A stretch of DNA of 16,665 nt from Pedosphaera sp. (GTDB lineage Bacteria > Verrucomicrobiota > Verrucomicrobiia > Limisphaerales > UBA9464): positions 1 through 16,665 of the forward strand of contig SIAZ01000049.1 in NCBI GenBank assembly GCA_009695405.1. Direction: 5' to 3'. Both the position numbers and the translations under genes were made by a program. This document shows, piece by piece, positions 6,891 through 14,574 of this stretch; positions within the stretch are counted from its first letter, which is position 1, and every line of letters starts with the position of its first letter. The notes under the pieces are model-generated. The model searched no databases. It had not been told where the DNA came from and was given only the letters and a program-made list of their open reading frames with translations.

Positions 6891-8248
6891 GTGCCCATTC
6901 GTTCTGGGATGTGGGTGGAAAGTTATTCTTGGCTTTCGGGTTAGTGACCTTAAACGGGTTCTTTGTCGCGGCCGAATTTGCCTTGGTCAAGATCCGCGAA
7001 ACCCAACTCGATCCGCTGATCCGAAATCGGAATCGCCGAGCTGGGATGACCCAGCATATCCTGACTCATCTCGATCCCTATCTGAGCGCCTGTCAGCTAG
7101 GAATTACCTTAGCGAGCCTTGCCTTGGGGTGGGTGGCTGAACCGGTTTTCGAGGCCTTGTTAAATCCCTTATTCGGCTGGTTTCAGATTGAATCTGAGAA
7201 GATTCGCCATGTTTTGTCGGCTACCATTGGTCTGACTGTGGTCACATTTTTCCACGTCGTGATCGGTGAACAAGCTCCTAAATTTATCGCCATCAAGCGA
7301 CCTCTGCCTTCCTCATTGTGGGTTGCCTATCCGTTGCACTGGTTCTACATGTTGACCTATCCCTTGATTTGGGTGTTGAACAAGACCTCGTTGTGGGTCC
7401 TTAAACAGTTGGGAATTGAAAGCGGTGGGGGGCATTCGGAGACTCATTCTGAAGATGAACTTCGGCTGATGTTAGGGTCTTCTCTCGCCGCAGGAGGCGG
7501 CTCAACTTTGGCCCGAGAAATTGTTCTTAATTCCTTTGATCTAACCCGTCGACGGGCCCGCGACGTGATGCGACCACGTCGAGAAATGGTCTTCATTGAT
7601 GCCCGCCTTTCGGTGATCGACGGACTTCGTCTGGCCGATGAAACACGATTTTCTCGGTTACCCTTTTGCGAGGATGGGGATTTGGACCGAGTAATCGGTG
7701 TTTTGCATACCAAGGATCTGTATGCGGCCCGCGCCTCTTCGGGAACCGTCGCCTCATTACGACCCTTGGTGAAGCCGGTGATTTATATCCCCGAGACAGC
7801 CCGACTGGATCGTCTTTTACAAATCTTTCTCGAGCGCCATTTGCATTTGGCCATTGTCGTGGATGAACTCGGTGGGACGACCGGTATGGTGACGCTTGAG
7901 AACGTCCTTGAGGAGTTAGTAGGTCAAATTCAGGACGAGTTTGATCATGAAAAAGCACGAATTGAAAAGATCGGAGACGAAGAATGGGCTTTGGACGGGA
8001 CACTTCCTCTTTTTGAACTATCGGAACTCATTCGTGAACCGGTGACTGCCGACGGGGTTCACACGGTGGCGGGTTGGATCATGGTCAAAATGGGGGGCTT
8101 TGCTCGACTCGGAGATACGGCTTTAGTAGGGAGTCAGCATGTTTTAATCGTCACAGAATTAGACGGCATGCGAGTTTTAAAACTAGCCTTGCGCCGAGAA
8201 CGCGCAACGCTTGGTTCAGTACCTGCTCCAAGAGCTTCTCTGGGATAA
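6887..8248 (+). CDS. CNNM/CorC-family membrane protein (DUF21-CBS-CorC), third of three
   Basis: This 453-residue full-length member has a DUF21 domain (about 10-195) with NGFFVAAEFALVKIRE, the hallmark CQLGITLASLALGW (about 69-82) and GEQAPKFIAIK. A CBS pair follows (about 225-345), opening with VMRPRREMVF (M228) and carrying DELGGTTGMVTLENVLEELV (from D326). The CorC_HlyC domain (about 355-440) ends the protein. It resembles the YfjD/YhdP/TlyC group more closely than the first gene does, so the three look like diverged paralogues rather than a recent duplication. ATG 6887 overlaps the previous stop by 4 bp, with a weak GGAGA about 10 bp upstream. It converges with the minus-strand membrane protein gene, leaving only 20 bp between the stops. 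Confidence 0.93.
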   Translation: MSAHSFWDVGGKLFLAFGLVTLNGFFVAAEFALVKIRETQLDPLIRNRNRRAGMTQHILTHLDPYLSACQLGITLASLALGWVAEPVFEALLNPLFGWFQIESEKIRHVLSATIGLTVVTFFHVVIGEQAPKFIAIKRPLPSSLWVAYPLHWFYMLTYPLIWVLNKTSLWVLKQLGIESGGGHSETHSEDELRLMLGSSLAAGGGSTLAREIVLNSFDLTRRRARDVMRPRREMVFIDARLSVIDGLRLADETRFSRLPFCEDGDLDRVIGVLHTKDLYAARASSGTVASLRPLVKPVIYIPETARLDRLLQIFLERHLHLAIVVDELGGTTGMVTLENVLEELVGQIQDEFDHEKARIEKIGDEEWALDGTLPLFELSELIREPVTADGVHTVAGWIMVKMGGFARLGDTALVGSQHVLIVTELDGMRVLKLALRRERATLGSVPAPRASLG

Positions 8249-8268
8249 AGCGACCTCGGTATGATGTA

Positions 8269-9033
8269 TCAATCGTTGGAGCGAATCGACGGTCGGTAGC
8301 TTCTGGCTGAGACACAACGTCCAAGAATCAACTCGGCGATCCAAGGCAGAGCAGCGAGAGCCACTGCGGCTAGAATTTCGGCGAGACTTGAGGGGTGAAT
8401 ACCAACAGTCGGTGCACTGAGGCAAAGTGAGAGACTCCAAAGCAGAATTGGATTGCGATCGACGACTTCTGGGACTGGGCGCTTGCTTAAAACCCAAGGA
8501 GTAATGGCCACCAAAGTTAGGGCAGTCATTGGGGCGAACAGAAGAGGTGGAATTGCGAAAATACCGGAGGGCGTAGGTCGTAGAGCGTGAATCCAGAGAG
8601 GGCTCAAGGCCGAAGCAATTCCAATGAGCCAGAGGCCGAAGCGAGGGGAAGACCTGAGCGGCAAGAGCATCCGCTTTGCGGTGCCACGAGCAAGAAGGAT
8701 GGCTGCTGTGTGGAGGAAGACAGAGGCAATTTCACTCGAGTTTGAGAGAAAGCCACTGAGAATCAGCTTTACGCTTAGAGTCAACCCTGCCCAGACAGCC
8801 CCAATCGTCAGAAGAGTCAATGCGACCTGGTTTTGAGTGGGCAAATTTCCACCAAGAGTGCGAAGAGCCGTTGCGAGGAGAAGGACAGCGAAGCACTGAG
8901 ATTGCCAACCGAAGAAAAGTTTATCGCAGAGGTTAAAAGGGAGACGGAGTAAACCGAGAGCTAAAGCGACGATAAAAAACCACGCTGGGAGGCGGTTGAT
9001 AGAAGAAGGAGCCAAGATGGGGACACCGTGCAT
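8269..9033 (-). CDS. Hypothetical multi-pass membrane protein
   Basis: I do not recognise this family. The ATG at 9033 gives 254 residues with about eight hydrophobic stretches. In order they begin near LPAWFFIVALALGLLRL, CFAVLLLATALRTLGG, VALTLLTIGAVWAG, ASVFLHTAAILLARG, FGLWLIGIASALSPLW, FAIPPLLFAPMTALTLVA, LLWSLSLCLSAPTVG and LAEILAAVALAALPWIAEL. There are no obvious catalytic or transport motifs. A short basic tail (RSYRPSIRSND) ends it. A GTG at 9111 would extend it by 26 residues but would overlap the dapB 5' end, and the extension is not hydrophobic, so the ATG is preferred. The amphipathic, Leu/Ala-rich pattern and sustained frame support real coding. It is divergent from dapB and convergent with the CNNM operon. 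It is probably an integral inner-membrane protein; its role is unknown. Confidence 0.72.
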   Translation of the reverse strand: MHGVPILAPSSINRLPAWFFIVALALGLLRLPFNLCDKLFFGWQSQCFAVLLLATALRTLGGNLPTQNQVALTLLTIGAVWAGLTLSVKLILSGFLSNSSEIASVFLHTAAILLARGTAKRMLLPLRSSPRFGLWLIGIASALSPLWIHALRPTPSGIFAIPPLLFAPMTALTLVAITPWVLSKRPVPEVVDRNPILLWSLSLCLSAPTVGIHPSSLAEILAAVALAALPWIAELILGRCVSARSYRPSIRSND

Positions 9034-9113
9034 GTCCGGAGATCCAAGCGGAACCTTGCGCCGAGAGCGAGCGAAGGCGTGCCATGTTTTCCCCTTTCTG
9101 TCAAAGTCCACTC

Positions 9114-9848
9114 GTGACCCGCATTATTATTAATGGTTCCAAGGGCCGGATGGGGCAGGCTTTGCTTGCCTGTGCTGGCAATCATTCCGGACTTCAAGTA
9201 GTAGCTAGCATTGATGTTGGCGACGATTTGGTTTCGCTGATGCCTCAAGCTGATGCCGTCATTGATTTCAGCCACCATGATGCGACGGCGACAGTCGCTT
9301 CACTGTGTGCCGCTGCCGGCAAAGCGCTTGTTATTGGCACAACAGGACATAACGAGATGGAGAAAGCCTCTATTCGGGCGGCGGCAGTTAAAATACCGAT
9401 GGTATGGGCCTCTAATTATTCCACCGGAGTTACCACCCTGTTTTGGTTGACACGCAAGGCAGCGGAAATTCTTGGGCCATCCTTTGATCTGGAAGTTTTG
9501 GAGATGCACCACCGCTTAAAAAAGGATGCTCCGAGCGGAACAGCAACCACCCTGTTGGAGATCTTGGGCGATGTTCGAAAGGTCCAACTTGATGAGGCAC
9601 TCCGGCATGGTCGGCAGGGAATTGTGGGAGAGAGGACTGCCTCTGAGATTGGCATCCATGCTATTCGTGGCGGAGATGTGGTTGGAGATCACACCGTGAT
9701 TTTTGCGGCGACAGGCGAACGAGTGGAATTAACCCACAAGGCCAGCAGCCGAGATACCTTTGCCAACGGCGCCCTTCGAGCCTCCGGTTGGGTCGTTGGA
9801 CGTCCTCCCGGCATCTACGATATGCAAGACGTTCTTGGATTAAGGTGA
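9114..9848 (+). CDS. dapB: 4-hydroxy-tetrahydrodipicolinate reductase
   Basis: DapB is the cytosolic NAD(P)H-dependent reductase that makes tetrahydrodipicolinate in the diaminopimelate/lysine pathway. The N-terminal Rossmann motif GSKGRMG is at residues 8-14, followed by VIDFSHHDAT and VIGTTGH. The substrate and catalytic signature is EMHHRLKKDAPSGTA, with H132-H133 and K136 matching the E. coli H159-H160/K163 region. The C-terminal part has IRGGDVVGDHTVIF and ASSRDTFANGALRA. At 244 residues it is a compact DapB (E. coli 273). The GTG at 9114 is preferred because it places VTRIIINGSKGRMG directly at the start as in the family. An ATG at 9084 would add ten residues without conserved content. 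It lies 39 bp before folK and is probably cotranscribed with it. Confidence 0.96.
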   Translation: MTRIIINGSKGRMGQALLACAGNHSGLQVVASIDVGDDLVSLMPQADAVIDFSHHDATATVASLCAAAGKALVIGTTGHNEMEKASIRAAAVKIPMVWASNYSTGVTTLFWLTRKAAEILGPSFDLEVLEMHHRLKKDAPSGTATTLLEILGDVRKVQLDEALRHGRQGIVGERTASEIGIHAIRGGDVVGDHTVIFAATGERVELTHKASSRDTFANGALRASGWVVGRPPGIYDMQDVLGLR

Positions 9849-9887
9849 GACCGTTGACAATCGAATAAGACGAAGGTCTTTGGACAG

Positions 9888-10406
9888 ATGAATCCGCAGG
9901 TGATCGTTGCCCTTGGCTCGAATTTAGGAGATTCAACAAATCTCTTAATCTGGGCGATGGATCGAATAGCTACCGTTTCCAAGGTGGAACTCCGACGTTC
10001 TTCTATTTGGACGAGTACGCCCTTGGAGTGTCCGCTTGGATCCCCGGTTTTTCTGAATGCTGTGGTAGAACTTATTCCCCTCGATGGAATTACGCCCGAA
10101 GGTTTTCTGGAGTGGCTCAAGCAGTTGGAGACCGAGGCGGGGCGATTGCCGAAAAAGGTGATGAATGAGGCTCGTCCTCTGGACTTGGATATTATTAGTT
10201 GGGGAGAGGTTGTGTGGAACTCAGTTGATTTGATTCTGCCCCATCCACGGGCGCACTGCCGACGATTCGTTCTGCAACCACTGGTTGAATTAGCACCAGA
10301 CCGATTCTTGCCTGGACACACGTTATCGATCAGAGAATTCCTCGATGCATTGCCGCCCGACGCATTGATGAGGCGGATTGAGCCCGCTCAGTTAAATGGC
10401 GACTGA
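9888..10406 (+). CDS. folK: 2-amino-4-hydroxy-6-hydroxymethyldihydropteridine pyrophosphokinase (HPPK)
   Basis: FolK transfers pyrophosphate from ATP to 6-hydroxymethyl-7,8-dihydropterin in folate synthesis and acts in the cytosol. The protein has 172 residues, close to the usual 160-180. It opens with VIVALGSNLGD (residues 5-15). The Mg-ATP signature is NEARPLDLDII, with D99 and D101 equivalent to E. coli D95/D97. It continues with LPHPRAHCRRFVLQPLVELAP (117-137), the conserved C-terminal block. The ATG at 9888 has only a weak GGAC upstream. It sits between dapB and the aminopeptidase gene in the same direction; the three probably form an operon although their pathways differ. No folP or folB is adjacent. 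Confidence 0.96.
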   Translation: MNPQVIVALGSNLGDSTNLLIWAMDRIATVSKVELRRSSIWTSTPLECPLGSPVFLNAVVELIPLDGITPEGFLEWLKQLETEAGRLPKKVMNEARPLDLDIISWGEVVWNSVDLILPHPRAHCRRFVLQPLVELAPDRFLPGHTLSIREFLDALPPDALMRRIEPAQLNGD

Positions 10407-10541
10407 GAGGCAGATAAACGCGGATAGAGGCCCTAGATTGAGTGGGGACGATTTAGTTTTTGATGACCAGTTGTGTCGAGAAAGAGTCCGGTAAAAATCC
10501 TGAGGATTGACGTACGAGCCCTCTTCCTTCATTTGGCAGGG

Positions 10542-11837
10542 GTGCGTCATGCTCCCATCAATCCTAAACTGTTCATTGGAAATCGCCAACGGCTCAGCGC
10601 CCTCTTACCCGCTGGATCCTTGGCGATTCTCAATGCCAATGACATTCCGCCCACCAATGCCGATGGCACGCTGCGTATCGCGGCGAATACTGATCTCTTT
10701 TACCTGACCGGTGTTGAGCAGGAAGAAAGTGTTCTCCTTTTGTTTCCCGATGCCGAAGACATTCGTTTGCGCGAAATTTTATTTCTCCGTGAAACCAGCG
10801 ATACCATTGCGATTTGGGAGGGGCACAAGTTAACCAAGGACGAGGCGATTCAGGTCTCGGGTATTCAGACAGTTCTTTGGATCTCTGAATTACCGCGGAT
10901 GTTGCATCGGTTAATTTGTGAAGCGGGCCAAGTGTATCTTAATACCAACGAACACAAGCGGGCAGTGATCGATGTAGAGAGCCGTGATGTCCGGTTTGCG
11001 AAGGAGTTACGAAACACTTATCCGCTCCATGAATTTCGACGTTTGGCCCCCTTAATGCACCAATTGCGTGTGGTCAAGACCCAAGCGGAAATCGCCCTGA
11101 TCCAGCAGGCGTGTGGAATTACCAAGGCGGGTTTTGAGCGAGTATGTCAGTTTGTGAAACCGGGAGTTAACGAGTGCGAGATCGAGGCGGAATTTGCCCA
11201 TGAATTTATCCGTCGCCGGGGTGGTTTTGCCTATAATCCCATCATTGGAGCCGGAGCGAATTCCTGTGTTCTCCACTATGTAGACAACGATAAAGACTGC
11301 AAGAATGGCGATATTCTGCTTTTAGATGTGGCCTCGAGTTATGCGAACTATAACTCAGATTTAACCCGAACGATTCCAGTCAACGGTCGCTATACCAAGC
11401 GTCAGAAACAGGTCTACACTGCCGTACTGCGTGTCCTAAGAGCCTCAATTGCTGGCTTGATCCCAGGGAAGACTTGGCGGCAATGGCAATTAGAAGCTGA
11501 GGATCTTGTGGCGAGGGAATGCGTTGATCTGGGTTTATTGAAGTCTCGAGACCTCAAAGTGAAGGTAGAAGATCCGATGGCAAAGCCAGTAAAGAAGTGG
11601 TTTATGCACGGCAACGGGCATCCAATTGGATTAGATGTCCATGATCTTGGGAATATGAATGTCTCCTTTGCAGCCGGGTGGGTAATGACGGTTGAGCCGG
11701 CAATTTATATTCCCAAGGAGCAATTAGCTATTCGCTTGGAAAACGTGGTGATGATCACCGATTCGGGACCCATTGACCTGATGAGTGATATCCCTATTGA
11801 AGCAGACGATATCGAAGACTTAATGGCTCAAGGTTGA
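10542..11837 (+). CDS. pepP: Xaa-Pro aminopeptidase (aminopeptidase P, M24 family)
   Basis: This is a dinuclear-metal (usually Mn) peptidase that removes N-terminal residues preceding proline. The GTG start at 10542 gives 431 residues beginning VRHAPINPKLFIGNRQRL, which matches the usual family N-terminus. An upstream GTG at 10473 would add 23 residues without family features. The N-terminal creatinase-like domain spans about 1-155, with NADGTLRIAANTDLFYLTG. The C-terminal pita-bread domain carries all five metal ligands: D262 (LLDVASSY), D273 (YNSDLTRT), H360 (HGNGHPIGLDVHD), E385 (VEPAIYI) and E400 (RLENVVMI), spaced almost as in E. coli PepP (D260, D271, H354, E383, E406). It should therefore be active. 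It lacks a signal peptide and is cytosolic. It follows folK after about 135 bp. Confidence 0.94.
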   Translation: MRHAPINPKLFIGNRQRLSALLPAGSLAILNANDIPPTNADGTLRIAANTDLFYLTGVEQEESVLLLFPDAEDIRLREILFLRETSDTIAIWEGHKLTKDEAIQVSGIQTVLWISELPRMLHRLICEAGQVYLNTNEHKRAVIDVESRDVRFAKELRNTYPLHEFRRLAPLMHQLRVVKTQAEIALIQQACGITKAGFERVCQFVKPGVNECEIEAEFAHEFIRRRGGFAYNPIIGAGANSCVLHYVDNDKDCKNGDILLLDVASSYANYNSDLTRTIPVNGRYTKRQKQVYTAVLRVLRASIAGLIPGKTWRQWQLEAEDLVARECVDLGLLKSRDLKVKVEDPMAKPVKKWFMHGNGHPIGLDVHDLGNMNVSFAAGWVMTVEPAIYIPKEQLAIRLENVVMITDSGPIDLMSDIPIEADDIEDLMAQG

Positions 11838-11894
11838 CCAAGACTGAGCCTCAGTTTAGCCGTGTTAGAGCGAGTAAACTGTGCCGTGCACGCT

Positions 11895-13322
11895 TTACCG
11901 AGCCCCCTCGCCGAAAGCATAGAGGTGAGTCTCTGTCCGCACGTAAAGAGCAGAACCAACAATCGCTGGGGTAGCCATAATAGCTTCACCCAGATCATTT
12001 TTCGCAAGAATACGTGGCACCTTTCCAGCTTCCACAACGGTGATGACCCCCTTTTGGGAGGTGAAGTAGATGCGTTCGTGGCTGGCAACGATGGAGGCAT
12101 AATAATCGCCAGCGGCATCGATGCGATGATCTTGATAGTGAACTTCGCCCGTGTCGGCTGTGTAGCAGGAGATAAGGCCGCCGTTTTTTACCGTGTAGAG
12201 CCGACCTTGATAGAAAAGAGGGGATGCGACATAGGGAAGGCTACGAGTTGATTTCCAAGCGAGATGAGACGCAGTGATGTCACCTTTGCCGTTGGGTCGA
12301 ATAGTCAGCACTGCATTTCCGGCGCGAGCAAACATAGTGCGCATCCCTTCCCACTCTACGCGGTTGACCTTTCCATCTTTATTGAGATCGATCTGAGTGA
12401 AGCGTTCACGGACCGGACCCGCTGGGATTAGTTCTGGGCCGATAGCAGCAGTGGGATCTTGTTTAATGCTGCGGGCAAAGTCGTCGAAAGGTTCCATAGA
12501 AACGCGGCTATCTGCATCACCACCGACATTCCAACTCGCACTGAAGAGCAGCCCATCGCCAGCAGTTGGCGAACTGCAAGCAACCCGCGAGGTGCCACTA
12601 TACGTCCATAATTCGCGACCGTCTTTGGGATTATACGCTTTCAACCAGATAGATCCCGGAACCACCAGTTGTTCCTGCCCATTATGTTTCCACAGCAACG
12701 GCGTTGCGAAGCTCCGCCGAAATTCGGGACGTTCGACCCGCCACAAAGTCCGACCACTTCTACTATCTACAGCCAGAAGAAAAGATCCCTCGTCTTGATC
12801 GCAGGCGACAAAGAGACGGTCCCCAGACAGCACTGGTGACGCGGATGTCCCAAATTCAACGACGGGCGTTTTTAGTGGGACTTGCCAGCGTTCTTGGCCA
12901 TCGAAGTCGTAGGCGATCAGGCCGAATGATCCAAAGTACACATACACAGAGCGATCATCTGCGGCGGGTGTTGGAGTGGCCGGGTTGCCCAAGCGATGTG
13001 TCGGTTCGACACGACCCGTGGGTGCGGCACGCCGCCAGAGCACCTGGCCGTTTGATCGGCGGAGACAGACCGTTTCCAATCCGCCCGCTCCAGATGTAGT
13101 CAAGAAAAGTCGATCCCCGCGAACGCACGGGGAGGAATTACCGGGGCCGAAAGAAGTCTTCCAAAGCAAGCCCGAGTCAGGGCCAAAATGTACTGGGGGA
13201 TTGCCGTTTTGGGCGACAGCCAAGCCGCCGGAACCGCGGAATTGCGACCACCCCTCTTCCGCGAGAGTTGTGCGGAGCGAAGTAAGACAAACCAAGCAGA
13301 GAAAGCGGAATAATAAGGTCAT
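11895..13322 (-). CDS. Secreted PQQ-like beta-propeller protein with an EF-hand
   Basis: With the ATG at 13322 it has 475 residues and a Sec-type leader (MTLLFRFLCLVCLTSLRTTLA, cleavage near LAEE). Repeated PQQ-propeller blades follow: SSPCVRGDRLFLTT, ETVCLRRSNGQVLWRR, LIAYDFDGQERWQVPL, SPVLSGDRLFVACDQ, LAVDSRSGRTLWRVERP, LKAYNPKDGRELWTYSG, YTVKNGGLISCYTADTGEV. A canonical calcium-binding loop interrupts the blades: DLNKDGKVNRVE with ligand positions D312, N314, D316, N320 and E323. There are no catalytic residues of true quinoprotein dehydrogenases that I can see, so PQQ binding is not implied; such proteins are often scaffolds of the BamB type. An upstream ATG at 13403 would bury the signal peptide 27 residues inside, so it is not chosen. 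The gene follows the HAD phosphatase in the same direction and converges with pepP. Confidence 0.88.
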   Translation of the reverse strand: MTLLFRFLCLVCLTSLRTTLAEEGWSQFRGSGGLAVAQNGNPPVHFGPDSGLLWKTSFGPGNSSPCVRGDRLFLTTSGAGGLETVCLRRSNGQVLWRRAAPTGRVEPTHRLGNPATPTPAADDRSVYVYFGSFGLIAYDFDGQERWQVPLKTPVVEFGTSASPVLSGDRLFVACDQDEGSFLLAVDSRSGRTLWRVERPEFRRSFATPLLWKHNGQEQLVVPGSIWLKAYNPKDGRELWTYSGTSRVACSSPTAGDGLLFSASWNVGGDADSRVSMEPFDDFARSIKQDPTAAIGPELIPAGPVRERFTQIDLNKDGKVNRVEWEGMRTMFARAGNAVLTIRPNGKGDITASHLAWKSTRSLPYVASPLFYQGRLYTVKNGGLISCYTADTGEVHYQDHRIDAAGDYYASIVASHERIYFTSQKGVITVVEAGKVPRILAKNDLGEAIMATPAIVGSALYVRTETHLYAFGEGAR

Positions 13323-13439
13323 CAAAAAGGGCTGGCCTAATGAATCGCTGGGAAGACTCAGCGTGGCAAGGTGTATCCGACAGATTCCCTCTTTGAGACT
13401 CATTTCACCCCGATTGCGCGCACGATCTAATCTGAAAAC

Positions 13440-14357
13440 TTATTTGGTCATAGCCGGTCGCGGGCGAGGTTTGTAAAGAGCGAGAACGTCGGTTTGATGG
13501 CGGCTCCCTAATTTCCCCCCTGAGTGGCGCACATTGCCCAAAATTGAGTTAGGTGGGTTTTCGGCAACAATACCCGTTTTAACCTCTTCGACGAGATCAG
13601 CAATGCTTTGAAAGATACGGGTCGGTTGGTAAACATAATCGCCGACATCTTCGATCTGGGTTGAGCCGGTGAGAACGAGATAGCTGTGTAACCCTGCCTC
13701 CACTGCGCCACGGATATCGGTTTCCATGGTATCGCCGATCATCATAATTCGTTCGATCGGACCCAATGCAACATCAGTTAGTTTCTGGCAAGCTCGGTGA
13801 AACATGTAGCCGTTGGGTTTGCCTAAATAGTAGGCTCGTCGACCTGTACTCGCTTCGAGAAAAGCAGCGATTGAACCGGCACCAGGGCGGGTTTTTTGGC
13901 TAGAAACAGGACACCAGTTATCGGGGTTGGTGGCCAGCAATCGGGCTCCCTTCTCGATAAGTTCGTGTGCTTTGGTCAATTTTTCGGCAATGAACGCGCC
14001 TTCACCAACGACGATATAGTCTGGGCTGATGCTATCGTTAGCGATCTTGTGTTGGTGAAGCGCGGCCATCAGGCCACCTTCACCGATGACAAAGGCCGTG
14101 CAGTTAGGATGGGTTTCGTCGAGAAAATCAGCGGTATTCATCGCTGACGTATAAAAATGCTTCGCAGAAAGTCCATTGACCCCAAGATGTCGGAGTCGAA
14201 CGGCGAGATCTTCTGCTGTTGGTGCCGAATTATTGGTTAAGAAAAGGAAGGCTGTCCCCGTATTTAAAAGCGCTGAGACAAACTCGACCGCCCCCTTAAT
14301 TAGGTTGTTTTCGCGATAAATAACGCCGTCCATGTCGATGAGATAACCAGTTTTCAT
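13440..14357 (-). CDS. NagD-type HAD-superfamily (subfamily IIA) phosphatase
   Basis: This 305-residue cytosolic HAD hydrolase probably dephosphorylates small phosphate esters or nucleotides. Motif I is DMDGVIY with nucleophile D8 and D10. Motif II is LTNNS (40-44). The C2-type cap is followed by motif III YLGKPNGYMF and motif IV MIGDTMETDIRGA. The order and LTNNS/GKP spacing are typical of the NagD/PGP group. Family members usually end near 255-265 residues; this one has an extra C-terminal tail of about 40 residues (from about VAENPPNS to RPRPAMTK) that is polar and basic and looks unstructured. The ATG at 14357 puts MKTGYLIDMDG at the start as expected. The substrate cannot be deduced. The PQQ-like gene lies about 117 bp downstream. 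Confidence 0.92.
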   Translation of the reverse strand: MKTGYLIDMDGVIYRENNLIKGAVEFVSALLNTGTAFLFLTNNSAPTAEDLAVRLRHLGVNGLSAKHFYTSAMNTADFLDETHPNCTAFVIGEGGLMAALHQHKIANDSISPDYIVVGEGAFIAEKLTKAHELIEKGARLLATNPDNWCPVSSQKTRPGAGSIAAFLEASTGRRAYYLGKPNGYMFHRACQKLTDVALGPIERIMMIGDTMETDIRGAVEAGLHSYLVLTGSTQIEDVGDYVYQPTRIFQSIADLVEEVKTGIVAENPPNSILGNVRHSGGKLGSRHQTDVLALYKPRPRPAMTK

Positions 14358-14574
14358 AAGTGAGTATTAGAGCCGAGAATGGAGTAAGGCTACGGCGAGT
14401 TACTTGAGCTTCAGAAGGAGTCTCGGAACGCGTTAACTGTTGTGAGAATGCAGGACCTACAAGGAGACGCAAACGCGGTATCGTTCAGGGTGAATTAAGG
14501 TCTCGGAGTAAAAGTGAGGCTGGGCTGCGGCACCCCTCCGATGAGAAGTGCGCAGAGGAAGACACTCGGTGAGG

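Noticed and set aside
10440..10541. A possible promoter (TTGTGT followed by TAAAAAT) between folK and pepP
   Set aside because: The spacing is 15 bp and the boxes are poor matches. A chance occurrence cannot be excluded without transcript data.
11838..11894. A bidirectional terminator between the convergent pepP and PQQ-like genes (ACTGA-GCC-TCAGT)
   Set aside because: The stem is only 5 bp and there is no proper T-tract, so it was not annotated.
12397..13476. Several long plus-strand open frames opposite the PQQ-like gene
   Set aside because: They are antisense shadows of a well-supported secreted propeller protein. Their composition is Arg/Pro/Ser-rich without motifs, and they overlap each other.
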